Part shown: positions 31,225-39,609 of the stretch, piece after piece
How positions within the stretch are numbered: position 1 is the stretch's first letter
Layout of the letters: the number at the start of each line of letters is the position of its first letter
Assembly: GCA_020630975.1 (NCBI GenBank)
Contig: JAHDID010000030.1
Coordinates: 1 to 64,000, forward strand
Origin: Verrucomicrobiota bacterium
GTDB lineage: Bacteria > Verrucomicrobiota > Verrucomicrobiia > Verrucomicrobiales > DEV007
DNA length: 64,000 nt
Reading direction: 5' to 3'
The notes under the pieces: generated by a model
Database searches by the model: none
What the model saw: the letters and a program-made list of their open reading frames with translations, nothing else
Told to the model about the DNA's origin: nothing
Made by a program: the position numbers and the translations under genes

Positions 31225-33660
31225 TCACTGCACAAACATAAATTGCTGCGTATTCAGCAGTGCCCAGACGATACCATGGTAGGCATCGTCGCCTTCTCTG
31301 GCGACTTCGGCGCGGACTAGCTCCATCTCAGTCTCGGTAGGTTGGCGCGTGAGCATAGCCTGAAAGATGATACGAGTCTTTTCCTCGAGATCTGTAGCTT
31401 GATCGAGACGCTTGCCCAAGCCGGAGTAGACATTGGTGAGGGAGTCTACCATCTGACCATTGAGCAGATTGAGAGCCTGAGGCACCGATGCGTGATCGGC
31501 AGCATTCTCGATGACTTCACGATCGGATTGGCCAAAGTCGCGCAGGAAGTGACCGCGGCGCGAGGGGCTCTCGAGGGCTGATGCGCGAGCCATGCCCTGG
31601 ATCAGCCGAGTGTAGACCTGGTAGTTTGTCTTTTGCTCGCGTGCCCAGGCTCTTTTAGCATTGGCCTGCTGCTTTTTATTGAGGTTGGGATCTGGCTGAT
31701 AACTAGCTTTAGCGATTTCAGGCTTGGGCAGCTTTAGCATGACTTCGCGGAGATCATCATCCCCAGCATCCTCTTCGGCACCCAGCATAGACGTGGCCAT
31801 CTGATCGGGAGCCGTATCAGCCAGGCCCATGGCGAGCAGCAGATCATCGCCATCTACTTTCTCCTGCAGATGAGTGTAAGCGACTTCGGAGATGCGCTGG
31901 GTCAACTCTCGTTTGCTACTGCGCAGTTCATTTTTTAGCTCTTGCATCTTTTTTTGATCACCAGCCTCCTGCGCTTTGAGCAGGCGCTCGCGGTTGCGAT
32001 TGTCGGCCTCGCGGCGCTGGGTCACCAGTGGCGCTAGCTCTTTGACCATGGCGTAGAATTCATCAAAAGGACGCTCCTCCAGGCTGCGATAGATCTTCTC
32101 GACCTTGTCGATACTGCTGATTTGCCCCTTCAGTCGAGGCTCATAACTATCGGCAGATGGGATGGCTAGGGTCACCAGCGAGTCCCAGATTTGCTCGGCG
32201 CTCATACGCCGCAGGGTAGGTCCGGCAAAGTAGTAGGGCGCACCTAGTGGGACCTCGCCTGTGTGGGCGTGGCGCTGGTAGGTCTCCGTATTATAGAGGA
32301 CTTTTTGAAACTCGCGCACGTCGTAGTCGAGCTCCACCATCAGACCCATCAGATAGTCGAGCAGTTCTGGATTGGTGATCGGTGTGTGATCGGTGAGATC
32401 GTCGACTGGCTCGAAAATACCTAGGCCGAAGACCTCTTTCCACAGGCGATTCACGATGACTTTGGTGAAGTTAGGGTTATCAGACGAGGTCATCCATTCG
32501 CCGTAGGCCTCGATCTTGGAGTCGTCGATCTCATCCTGATCGATGTGCTCGCCAAACATCACCGCGGGCAGGACTTCGGACTCTGGCTCGGCATCGCTAT
32601 ACTGGTAATCATGCGGCAGCTTCGAGTTGCGATCGCGGTCTTCGACACTGGAGTACTGAAGGGGATCGTACAGCTCGCTGAGCAGCTCACGCGATGCGGC
32701 AAATGTCTCGCTATGCTTTTGCTCGGCCTTGCGGGCGGCAGCCGCTACTTTTAGAAAGCGGGCTTTAGTCAGGCCGATCTGCTCGTGTGGAGTGAGCCTC
32801 ACCTTGCGCTTTTTCGTCCGGACACGGCCTTTTTTATCTACCTCTTCGACTGGTTCAGGGATTTCTGTCTTTGCAGGGTAGTTCTTCTCATAGTTATCGA
32901 AAGCTCGCCCACTGAGGTAGGGGAATTTTTCTAGACCAGTCATCTCCTTAGCCTTGGCTTGGTAGATAGCCATACCCTCCTCGCGTTGCTCTTTACCGAC
33001 TAGCTTCTTCATCGGTGAATTGTAGCCACTGGCATGGATGCCGTAGCTGAAGGACGCCATGCTGTAGTAGTCCATCTGGGTCCACTTATCGAAAGGGTGA
33101 TCGTGACACTGGGCGCACTCCAGTCGAGTGCCGAGAAAGATGCGCACAGTGTTCGACATATTATCCAGCGGCATGCCTCGGTCGCGGAAGTAGTAGCCTG
33201 TGGCACCATTGTCCCAAAAATTACCAGTGGCTGTCACGAGATCGTAGACGATCTCATCATAGGGTCGGTTTTCGCGGATCTGCTCTTTGATCCACAGCTG
33301 GTAGGCTGCGCCGACAGTGCCCGATGGCTGACCATTCAGTCTTAGTAAGTCCGCCCAGAAGTGGTAAAAACTCGAGACATGCGCCTCGCTATCGAGCAGC
33401 TCTTCGATCAAGCGTTCGCGCTTTTGCTCATAGCTATCGGTGTGAAATGCCTCCGCCTCCTCGATGGTAGGGATACGGCCGGCTATGCTCAGATACGTGC
33501 GCCGCAGAAAAGTGTCGTCCGAAATCGAATCGTAGGGTTTCAGCCCCTGCTCGGTAAGCTTGGCGGCGACCAGTTCATCGATCCTCTCAGACGGGGTAGC
33601 ACCCCACGAGATCGAAAGGCCTAACAGGGTGCAGATGAATGTGATAGCGATCGATCTCAT
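31225..33660 (-). CDS. DUF1549/DUF1553 (PSCyt2-PSD1) planctomycete-type protein
   Basis: The 811-residue exported protein starts with a signal peptide (MRSIAITFICTLLGLSISWGA). It then has the DUF1549 region (RIDELVAAKL, FLRRTYLSIAGRIPT), a haem-binding-like motif within ECAQCHDHPFDKW, a charged middle rich in Lys/Arg, and a C-terminal DUF1553 domain. The open frame extends upstream to 33768, but the ATG at 33660 begins the signal peptide and is preferred. These proteins are typical of Planctomycetes and Verrucomicrobia and often neighbour DUF1501 proteins; none is adjacent here. The biochemical role is not established. Confidence 0.88.
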   Translation of the reverse strand: MRSIAITFICTLLGLSISWGATPSERIDELVAAKLTEQGLKPYDSISDDTFLRRTYLSIAGRIPTIEEAEAFHTDSYEQKRERLIEELLDSEAHVSSFYHFWADLLRLNGQPSGTVGAAYQLWIKEQIRENRPYDEIVYDLVTATGNFWDNGATGYYFRDRGMPLDNMSNTVRIFLGTRLECAQCHDHPFDKWTQMDYYSMASFSYGIHASGYNSPMKKLVGKEQREEGMAIYQAKAKEMTGLEKFPYLSGRAFDNYEKNYPAKTEIPEPVEEVDKKGRVRTKKRKVRLTPHEQIGLTKARFLKVAAAARKAEQKHSETFAASRELLSELYDPLQYSSVEDRDRNSKLPHDYQYSDAEPESEVLPAVMFGEHIDQDEIDDSKIEAYGEWMTSSDNPNFTKVIVNRLWKEVFGLGIFEPVDDLTDHTPITNPELLDYLMGLMVELDYDVREFQKVLYNTETYQRHAHTGEVPLGAPYYFAGPTLRRMSAEQIWDSLVTLAIPSADSYEPRLKGQISSIDKVEKIYRSLEERPFDEFYAMVKELAPLVTQRREADNRNRERLLKAQEAGDQKKMQELKNELRSSKRELTQRISEVAYTHLQEKVDGDDLLLAMGLADTAPDQMATSMLGAEEDAGDDDLREVMLKLPKPEIAKASYQPDPNLNKKQQANAKRAWAREQKTNYQVYTRLIQGMARASALESPSRRGHFLRDFGQSDREVIENAADHASVPQALNLLNGQMVDSLTNVYSGLGKRLDQATDLEEKTRIIFQAMLTRQPTETEMELVRAEVAREGDDAYHGIVWALLNTQQFMFVQ

Positions 33661-33825
33661 AACAACTGACAGAATGAGCTGTAATGAACGAACTGTAAAG
33701 TCCACGGTGACGTGATCTAGTGTGGATGGTGATGCTGTGGCTGAAGTCCCCCGGTATTTAGAATACACCGCTCCCAGTGAGTAAAAAGACTATGCTGAGC
33801 CGCATGCAATGATAAGATCCGCTAT

Positions 33826-34281
33826 ATGCCAAGTAAGATAACGAGCAAATCACCTAGGATATGCGGTGCCATTGGATCGATCATGGGGCTTATCGCTCTC
33901 ACCGCAGCTTTTCTATCACCATCTATTGCCTCTGTTATTGATCCTCCACCACGCCCGGCAGAAGAAGCCACCATTGATTTTGCAACCAAGCTATACGAGG
34001 CCGCAAAAGCTAAAGCCGAAAACCGCGACTATGTTAGTTCAGCTCCTGCTCAACCAGCTCCATCTCGGTTTCTTTTCCCCGTGATCATATCACTAGGAAT
34101 GATAGCTGCTGCGATGGGACTGATCGGATTACTTCGCGACGAAAACCGACTGTTTTCAGGAGGTGCTATCGCTTTGGGAGTCGGCGCGGCAACTGTTCAG
34201 TTTTCGCTATTACTGCTAGCCTTGATCTTCTTCTTATTAGTGTTGTTTATCATCGCTTCGGTTTTAGGACTGTTGGGCTGA
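33826..34281 (+). CDS. multi-span membrane protein of unknown function
   Basis: The 151-residue protein has a hydrophobic segment near residues 15-37, a soluble stretch with EEATIDFATKLYEAAKAKAE, then two or three membrane helices (83-104, 110-150). I do not recognise the family. Base composition is more AT-rich than the flanking genes. The next small gene starts 22 bp downstream on the same strand. Confidence 0.6.
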   Translation: MPSKITSKSPRICGAIGSIMGLIALTAAFLSPSIASVIDPPPRPAEEATIDFATKLYEAAKAKAENRDYVSSAPAQPAPSRFLFPVIISLGMIAAAMGLIGLLRDENRLFSGGAIALGVGAATVQFSLLLLALIFFLLVLFIIASVLGLLG

Positions 34282-34303
34282 AGCGGCATCAAACTGACCG
34301 GCC

Positions 34304-34636
34304 ATGCTAAAAAAGCTCCTCGTGATAGTTGGGTGGTACTTGTTGCTTTCGTCAGGTCTCACTTATGGGCTTTACAGGAATTACGTAAATGGCTTGGAGC
34401 GCACTCTTCTTCCTCTAGCAGACGATCCCGTGGCTGTTCATGAAAATCTACTGGCTTACATTCCAAAGTCCCAACCACACGATGCATTGAGATATCTTCC
34501 ACCTACAGGCTGGATTTTGAATATGAGATTAACAGGACTCCATAGAAATATTGCTTGGTCTGCTGCTCAGGAAGTAAAGGAACCTAGCCTTAATTACAGA
34601 GAAAAGCTGGAAGCCATATTTGATTTCACCCACTAA
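34304..34636 (+). CDS. small membrane-anchored hypothetical protein
   Basis: The 110-residue product has a single N-terminal hydrophobic segment (KLLVIVGWYLLLSSGLTYGL) and a short soluble domain. No recognised family. It is probably co-transcribed with the membrane protein just upstream and shares its AT-rich composition. Confidence 0.5.
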   Translation: MLKKLLVIVGWYLLLSSGLTYGLYRNYVNGLERTLLPLADDPVAVHENLLAYIPKSQPHDALRYLPPTGWILNMRLTGLHRNIAWSAAQEVKEPSLNYREKLEAIFDFTH

Positions 34637-34834
34637 TCAAATCCCACGATTTTGGCGATGAGGTATCCTTTACGATTCGTGGGGGCTCATGTCTTGGCAA
34701 GAGACCAGATCGAAGTGATCTCTGCTGGGCCTGATAGGCTCACCACACCGAAGATGATGTGCGATCAAAGGATTTTCGACAAGGCGTGAGCCAGCCTCAG
34801 GAAAGGTGAGTTGATGCGATTAAGATCCTGTTTT

Positions 34835-34870
34835 GAGACCCTATTGAATCTTTTTTGTACCCTATTGAAT
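34835..34870 (+). repeat. paired 15-bp direct repeat, 21-bp period (copy B)
   Basis: GAGACCCTATTGAAT at 34835 and TGTACCCTATTGAAT at 34856 are 21 bp apart, matching copies A and C. It ends 22 bp before the bioA start codon, so here it could affect transcription or translation. Confidence 0.7.
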
Positions 34871-34892
34871 CGGCTCGGGATAGTAGTCCCCT

Positions 34893-36161
34893 GTGACCAC
34901 TGACACACTCCAAAGCCTCGACAAGCAGCACCTCTGGCACCCGTTCACGCAGATGGCGGACTGGTGCGCCCCAGATCATGAGCCGCTCGTGCTGGTGGGC
35001 GGTAGGGGCGCTCATTTGATCGACTCCGATGGCCGCGAGTACTTGGATGGCAACAGCTCGATCTGGACGAATATCCATGGTCACCGGCACCCGCGTATCA
35101 CAGCTGCTATCCAGGCGCAAGCCGCTGAGCTAGCCCACTGCTCAGCCCTGGGTTTTACCAATGCACCAGCCGCTCAGCTAGGCGAGCGGCTCTGCGGGCT
35201 GCTGCCAGACAGTGGTCTGAGCCGGGTGTTTTACTCGGACAATGGCTCCACCTCGATCGAGTGCGCCTGCAAGATGGCGATCCAATACCGGCAGCTGGTA
35301 GGTGAGCCGCAGCGGCAGCGCTTTCTGTGCTTTGAGCGGGCCTACCATGGGGACACGGCAGGGGCTGGCTCGCTGGGAGCGATACCGGCCTTCAAAGGCC
35401 GCTTTCACGGCATGGGATTCGATGCGGTGGCGATACCTGATATCGATGCGCTCAGCACAGTCGACCCTACCGAGATCACAGCCGTGTGCATCGAGCCGCT
35501 CATCCAGGGGGCTGCTGGTATGCGCGACTGGCCGAGCGGCATGCTCACCGAGCTGCGGGCTTGGTGCGATGAGCACGATGTGTTTTTGATACTCGACGAG
35601 GTGATGACCGGCTTTGGTCGTACGGGGCAGATGTTTGCCTGCCAGCACGAGGGCGTCGTGCCGGATTTTCTCTGTCTGGCCAAGGGGCTCACTGGCGGCT
35701 ATCTGCCGCTAGCCGCTACGCTGACTAGCGATCGGGTTTTCTCTGCCTTTCTCGGCGGCTATGATGAGACTTTTTTCTACGGCCACAGCTACTGTGCCAA
35801 TCCGATCGGCTGTGCAGCGGCTCTGGCGAGTCTCGATGTGTTTCAGGAGGAAGCTGTGCTAGAAGGGCTACCGGCTAAGATCACTCGCCTAGAGCGAGCG
35901 TTGGCCGAGCACTTTGGCAGTCGAGAGCAGACTCGCGAGATCCGCCAGGTGGGAATGATCGCAGGTATCGAGATCGACCCGATAGAGGGGCTGGCCTTCA
36001 CTGGAGCCGAGGTCTGCCTAGCGGCGCGGCGCCACGGTCTGCTGACACGTCCGGTGCGCGATACGCTGGTGCTCATGCCGCCGCTCTGCTCCACCGAGAG
36101 CGAGATCGAGCAGATGGCAGCCGCTCTCGCTGCAGGTCTGGATGACTGTGCTAGCGGCTAG
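34893..36161 (+). CDS. bioA: adenosylmethionine-8-amino-7-oxononanoate aminotransferase
   Basis: The enzyme converts 7-keto-8-aminopelargonate to 7,8-diaminopelargonate in biotin synthesis, using S-adenosylmethionine as amino donor and PLP as cofactor. The 422-residue length is normal. The BioA-type N-terminus LWHPFTQM, the YHGDT segment, LDEVMTGFGRTG and the PLP-binding lysine K264 in LAKGLTGGYLPLAAT are visible. Translation appears to start at a GTG; a short GGGA/TCCC stem precedes it and no strong Shine-Dalgarno is seen. No other biotin gene is adjacent. Copy B of the paired repeat sits directly upstream. Confidence 0.92.
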   Translation: MTTDTLQSLDKQHLWHPFTQMADWCAPDHEPLVLVGGRGAHLIDSDGREYLDGNSSIWTNIHGHRHPRITAAIQAQAAELAHCSALGFTNAPAAQLGERLCGLLPDSGLSRVFYSDNGSTSIECACKMAIQYRQLVGEPQRQRFLCFERAYHGDTAGAGSLGAIPAFKGRFHGMGFDAVAIPDIDALSTVDPTEITAVCIEPLIQGAAGMRDWPSGMLTELRAWCDEHDVFLILDEVMTGFGRTGQMFACQHEGVVPDFLCLAKGLTGGYLPLAATLTSDRVFSAFLGGYDETFFYGHSYCANPIGCAAALASLDVFQEEAVLEGLPAKITRLERALAEHFGSREQTREIRQVGMIAGIEIDPIEGLAFTGAEVCLAARRHGLLTRPVRDTLVLMPPLCSTESEIEQMAAALAAGLDDCASG

Positions 36162-36171
36162 TGCATAAAAA

Positions 36172-36196
36172 AAGCGCACTGGATACCAGCGCGCTT
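36172..36196 (-). terminator. rho-independent terminator of the HU gene
   Basis: AAGCGC-A-CTGG and CCAG-C-GCGCTT form a stem with one mismatch and a 3-nt loop. The minus strand continues TTTTTTATG. It lies 70 bp past the HU stop codon. Confidence 0.75.
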
Positions 36197-36265
36197 GATG
36201 AGGTTGAAAATTTGAGGGGACGGAGATCTAGAGCGATCTCCATCGCTGCAAAGAAAGGAACTGGC

Positions 36266-36541
36266 TTAGAGCGAGTTCTTCAGAGCTGAAGAAGGCTTGA
36301 AAGCAACAGTCTTGGAAGCCGGAATATCAATTGGCTCTTTAGTCTTTGGGTTGATACCCTTACGAGCGGCACGGTGGCGCACCTCGAAAGTACCGAAACC
36401 AATCAACTGCACGGAACCGTCCTTCTGGACGCCAGAGGAAATGGCTTCAAGGACTGCGGCTACGGCTTCCTCAGCTGCCTTTTTAGTGGCGTCGTCACCG
36501 AGGGCGTTCTGGACTGCTTCTACGAGTTCTCCTTTATTCAT
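36266..36541 (-). CDS. hup: HU-family DNA-binding protein
   Basis: The 91-residue protein has the standard HU/IHF fold. MNKGELVEAV is the first helix, IGFGTFEVRHRAARKGINPKT is the HU signature leading into the DNA-binding arm, and IPASKTVAFKPSSALK closes it. The frame is open upstream to 36679, but the ATG at 36541 gives the family's usual length and a GAGGAG lies 13 nt upstream. A start at 36595 would add a basic extension (MTVKKRFTAKALRSNESS). It is divergent from the carbonic anhydrase gene. Confidence 0.92.
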   Translation of the reverse strand: MNKGELVEAVQNALGDDATKKAAEEAVAAVLEAISSGVQKDGSVQLIGFGTFEVRHRAARKGINPKTKEPIDIPASKTVAFKPSSALKNSL

Positions 36542-36664
36542 CGAAGACTCATTACTCCTCAGCGCTTTAGCCGTAAAGCGTTTTTTCACCGTCATTTTCG
36601 CTTGAAATCTAGTGTTAATGCAGTCTGAGAGAGTTGCCCAAAACTCGATTACCGCATTTTTCTC

Positions 36665-37207
36665 ATGGTTTGTACACACTTATCCACCTCGCCATCCATC
36701 GATCCCACAGCCTATGTGGCACCCGGCGCCACTCTGCTGGGCGATGTCTCTCTAGGGCCTGAAAGCAGCGTCTGGTACCAGACAGTGCTGCGCGCCGATA
36801 TCGAGAAAATCCAAATAGGGACAGGCAGCAATATACAGGATGGCACTGTGATTCATATGGCATCGGATCGTGGCACTATCGTCGGCGACTATGTGACCGT
36901 CGGCCACAAAGCGCTGCTACATGCTTGTACGATAGGAGATGAGACACTCATCGGTATGGGGGCGATCGTCATGGACGAGGCCGAGATCGGCGCGCAGTGC
37001 ATCGTCGGTGCTGGCTCGGTAGTGACGCGCGGCTTCGTAGCCCCGGCCGGCAGCCTAGTGCTCGGCTCTCCTGCAAAGGTGGTGCGGCCTCTCTCGCAGG
37101 GGGAGCGCGATGATCTGAAAGGCTGGGCACTAAAATACATCCAGGTCGCCAAAGAGCACCGCGAGCACTGGGCAGATGCTGTGGAATCGGGTCAGGCAAA
37201 TAGCTAA
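36665..37207 (+). CDS. gamma-class carbonic anhydrase family protein
   Basis: The 180-residue protein is a left-handed beta-helix hexapeptide-repeat protein. The three zinc-ligand histidines of the gamma carbonic anhydrase family are visible as H64, H81 and H86 (TVIHMAS..VTVGHKALLHACTIG). The C-terminal helix ends in KEHREHW. Catalytic activity is likely but not certain, because many members are inactive or are assembly factors. Its 3' end overlaps the upstream open part of the DUF151 frame, suggesting co-transcription. Confidence 0.88.
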   Translation: MVCTHLSTSPSIDPTAYVAPGATLLGDVSLGPESSVWYQTVLRADIEKIQIGTGSNIQDGTVIHMASDRGTIVGDYVTVGHKALLHACTIGDETLIGMGAIVMDEAEIGAQCIVGAGSVVTRGFVAPAGSLVLGSPAKVVRPLSQGERDDLKGWALKYIQVAKEHREHWADAVESGQANS

Positions 37208-37265
37208 GAATCTCTGTGGGAAAAAGCTGCGAGTGCGCTATCTTCCCACCTTACTTCACTCTCAC

Positions 37266-37742
37266 ATGGATAAACCCGTCGTCGAAGTGGAGGTGCGCAA
37301 TGTGCTTCCTACCAGTGCTGGATCAGCCGTGTTCCTCGGGAACTCGGAGAAGGTCTTCGTGATCTACGTGGACCACGCTGTGGGCTCGGCGATCAATATG
37401 TTTCTCCTCGGCACGCCCAAGCCGCGTCCTCAGACACACGACCTCTTTGCCGATGTGCTCAGCGGTCTCGGAGCTAAAGTGAGCCGCATCGTGATCTGTG
37501 ACTTTGCGGATACAGTCTACTACGCCCGCCTCTTCATCGAGGCTGAGAATGAGGTGATGAACGCGAAAAAGATCGTCGAGATCGATGCCCGCCCCAGCGA
37601 CAGTATCGCCATGGCCGTGCAGCAGCGCGCGCCGATCTACGTAGCCCGCCACGTGTGGGATGGCGTGGAGGACATGTCCATCGTGCTAAAGAAGATGGAA
37701 GAGGGCAATGCCGAAGATCATCCTGATCTACCGGGGATGTAG
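37266..37742 (+). CDS. DUF151 bifunctional nuclease family protein
   Basis: The 158-residue protein matches the bifunctional nuclease (BFN) family: VLPTSAGSAVFLGN, RPQTHDLFADVLSGLGAKVSRIVICD, YYARLFI and the conserved DARPSDSIAMAVQQRAPIYV block. Members include plant BBD nucleases and bacterial proteins; DNase/RNase activity is reported for some relatives. The ATG at 37266 (MDKPVVEVEV) begins the domain. The frame is open upstream into the carbonic anhydrase gene but those codons look non-coding. Expression with the carbonic anhydrase gene is likely. Confidence 0.88.
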   Translation: MDKPVVEVEVRNVLPTSAGSAVFLGNSEKVFVIYVDHAVGSAINMFLLGTPKPRPQTHDLFADVLSGLGAKVSRIVICDFADTVYYARLFIEAENEVMNAKKIVEIDARPSDSIAMAVQQRAPIYVARHVWDGVEDMSIVLKKMEEGNAEDHPDLPGM

Positions 37743-37884
37743 ACTCAGGAAAGTAGCGCTTCTACTGCTGCGTGGGTAGTTGATGGGCAGATTGGGATCT
37801 GCCTCTACCATCCTTCAGCGAGTGTAAAGTTGTAGTGGAACTCCCCAGAGTTCCAATCGCAAGGTCTTTGCCAGAGCTACCTCT

Positions 37885-38202
37885 CTACGAGAACTCAGTA
37901 TTCTTACCAGGCTCGGTCTCGTAGACTAGCTCGCGGCGCTCGTCGATGTACTCTTTGATCACTTTGGACTCGAAGCGGATGTAGATCGGGTCGTCTTGAA
38001 ACATCTTGAGCTTTTCGAGATTTTCGAAATCTGCGGAAAGGAAAAACGCGAAGGCGTTGTTGGCATCGATATTGCGACCTGAGCGAAAGTTGTGCGCCTC
38101 AGCAGTCTTGTGGAAGCAAGAGCGGCTCTCGCGGATCATGGATTCCAGCACATCATCTGGTGTGCCGGGCTTCAGCTTGTAGAGCGATATATAGTGGACC
38201 AT
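37885..38202 (-). CDS. Dabb (stress-responsive A/B barrel) domain protein
   Basis: The 105-residue protein is a single ferredoxin-like alpha/beta-barrel domain with the family opening MVHYISLYKLKPG. Members dimerise and range from stress-responsive plant proteins to enzymes. No specific reaction can be assigned. It lies 67 bp downstream of nuoA on the same strand and may share its transcript. Confidence 0.78.
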   Translation of the reverse strand: MVHYISLYKLKPGTPDDVLESMIRESRSCFHKTAEAHNFRSGRNIDANNAFAFFLSADFENLEKLKMFQDDPIYIRFESKVIKEYIDERRELVYETEPGKNTEFS

Positions 38203-38269
38203 CTACGGTTTGGTGGATTGGATTGGTGTTGTGAAAAAATAAGAAGGGGCTTTTTCACAGCTCGCGACT

Positions 38270-38644
38270 CTAGCTGCGCCACTCTAGAGCCCCTTTCTTC
38301 AGGGCGTAGAGATAGGCAAAAAACAGGATGCCGACGAAGCCTAGCATCGACCAGAAAAATACGGTAGCTCCCTCGCCGATCTGCTCGCGGAAGACAGCCG
38401 CCCATGGATAGAGGAAGACGACCTCGATATCGAACAGGACGAAGAGCATCGCGACCAGATAGAACTTCACACTGAAGCGAGCCTGACCTGAGCCGATAGG
38501 ATTCATGCCGCACTCGTAGGCCGAGTCTTTCACTTTGTTTCTGAGAGCGCGCTTACCCAAGACCACACTAGCAATGAGTGTAGCGACGGCAAAGCCGGTC
38601 GCGATGATGACCTGGATGAAAACTGGAATGAATTCTTGCAGCAT
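38270..38644 (-). CDS. nuoA: NADH-quinone oxidoreductase subunit A
   Basis: This is a membrane-arm subunit of respiratory complex I. The 124-residue protein has three hydrophobic helices and the conserved loop YECGMNPIGSGQARFSVKFYLVAMLFVLFDIEVVFLYPWA split over residues 43-83, including the conserved Cys and the acidic FDIE motif. The rest of the nuo operon is not here: the next gene downstream encodes a Dabb protein, so nuoA is separated from nuoB in this genome or belongs to a second complex. Confidence 0.93.
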   Translation of the reverse strand: MLQEFIPVFIQVIIATGFAVATLIASVVLGKRALRNKVKDSAYECGMNPIGSGQARFSVKFYLVAMLFVLFDIEVVFLYPWAAVFREQIGEGATVFFWSMLGFVGILFFAYLYALKKGALEWRS

Positions 38645-38679
38645 GACTGAGGCTAAATTGAGATCTCCTAAAAATAAAA

Positions 38680-38715
38680 AACCGGTAGCCGGGACTGACT
38701 CCCTAACTACCGGTT
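38680..38715 (-). terminator. rho-independent terminator after the 38806-39099 gene
   Basis: AACCGGTAG and CTACCGGTT form a perfect 9-bp stem with an 18-nt loop. The minus strand continues TTTTATTTTTAGG. It lies about 90 bp beyond the stop and just ahead of nuoA, so nuoA has its own promoter. Confidence 0.75.
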
Positions 38716-38805
38716 AGATTAAAGCTTAACTTGGGTTCGTCTAGAGAGAATAACTTATGCGGTCGATTCTCGGGATGGGTAAATCAGGGGTTAGGCAGCC
38801 ACACG

Positions 38806-39099
38806 CTAGGAAGCCTGCTGGGGACTGGCGGCTTCGGAAATATTTTCCAATCCGCGATACTCTTTACCGTTCTTCTCCACGAGGCCTCGAGTCACGAGGT
38901 TCTGGAGCTTCTCATAGGCACGAAGTCGGAGCATTTCCTCTCCACCGCTTACAGCGTTTCTTGCCTTCAAATTTTCATAGACTACTTCGAAGAGCTCATT
39001 GAATCCGAAGGTCTGTTGGTCGGCGAGCACGGTGACGAGCTCGTCAGTTACGTGGTCTGGCACCCGTCTTGAGAATCGTGTTCTACGTGTGGTTGACAT
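38806..39099 (-). CDS. small basic protein, possible winged-helix
   Basis: The 97-residue protein starts MSTTRRTRFSRRVPDHV, followed by helical segments and a C-terminal LVTRGLVEKNGKEYRGLENI that looks like the wing of a winged-helix domain. I do not recognise a named family; a small DNA-binding protein is a guess. The frame is open to 39258, but the ATG at 39099 gives the sensible N-terminus. It is followed by a good terminator, so it is monocistronic. Confidence 0.6.
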   Translation of the reverse strand: MSTTRRTRFSRRVPDHVTDELVTVLADQQTFGFNELFEVVYENLKARNAVSGGEEMLRLRAYEKLQNLVTRGLVEKNGKEYRGLENISEAASPQQAS

Positions 39100-39172
39100 C
39101 CTTGGAGTGTACCACCTCAGAGGCCTGATGGAAAGCTTTTTTAGAAATGAAATTTCGAAGCTGAGATTTTGT

Positions 39173-39538
39173 TCAACTTTGCGAAATTTCCTCTGCATCA
39201 TAGCCGTAGTCGCTAAGGCACTGAAGAACAAAGGATTTGAGGTCTGGTCGACTAACATGATTCGAAATCATCATCTGACAGCAGTGGGTATATCCGGCAA
39301 TACTATTAAAATTTCTTCGAGAAATTTTATGATCCGTCAGCCAATTATCGAACCCCAATAGGGCAAAAATCCAGTCATCCAAGGCATAATCCGACTCATC
39401 GACCAGCTCGACGAAGCTGCCCAAATCGACCTCATCGCATCGCGAGACGAAGTCGGCGAAGGTCTCCGCCAACGACGGATCGGATATGTGCGCCAAAAGA
39501 TCGGCCAAAGACAGGCTGGGTGGTGGTGACTGGTCCAT
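39173..39538 (-). CDS. acidic hypothetical protein
   Basis: The 121-residue protein is strongly acidic in its first half (SDPSLAETFADFVSRCDEVD) and has several Cys residues. No family recognised. It is divergent from the T2SS-F-like gene; its ATG lies 72 bp from that gene's preferred start and overlaps an alternative GTG start. Composition is compatible with coding, but it could be spurious. Confidence 0.45.
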   Translation of the reverse strand: MDQSPPPSLSLADLLAHISDPSLAETFADFVSRCDEVDLGSFVELVDESDYALDDWIFALLGFDNWLTDHKISRRNFNSIAGYTHCCQMMISNHVSRPDLKSFVLQCLSDYGYDAEEISQS

Positions 39539-39609
39539 CAGATATTGATTACGACTCTAGCCTAGATCTCGTTGACCGCACCCCATTCAGTGAGGCACTG
39601 TACAGAGAG

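Noticed and set aside
27918-34870. A transposon delimited by copies A and B of the paired repeat.
   Set aside because: The copies have the same orientation rather than inverted, and no transposase gene lies between them.
34637-34892. Possible riboswitch or small RNA ahead of bioA (GGCTCAC/GTGAGCC inverted repeat).
   Set aside because: No known riboswitch core is recognisable and the stem is short; only the paired direct repeat is retained.
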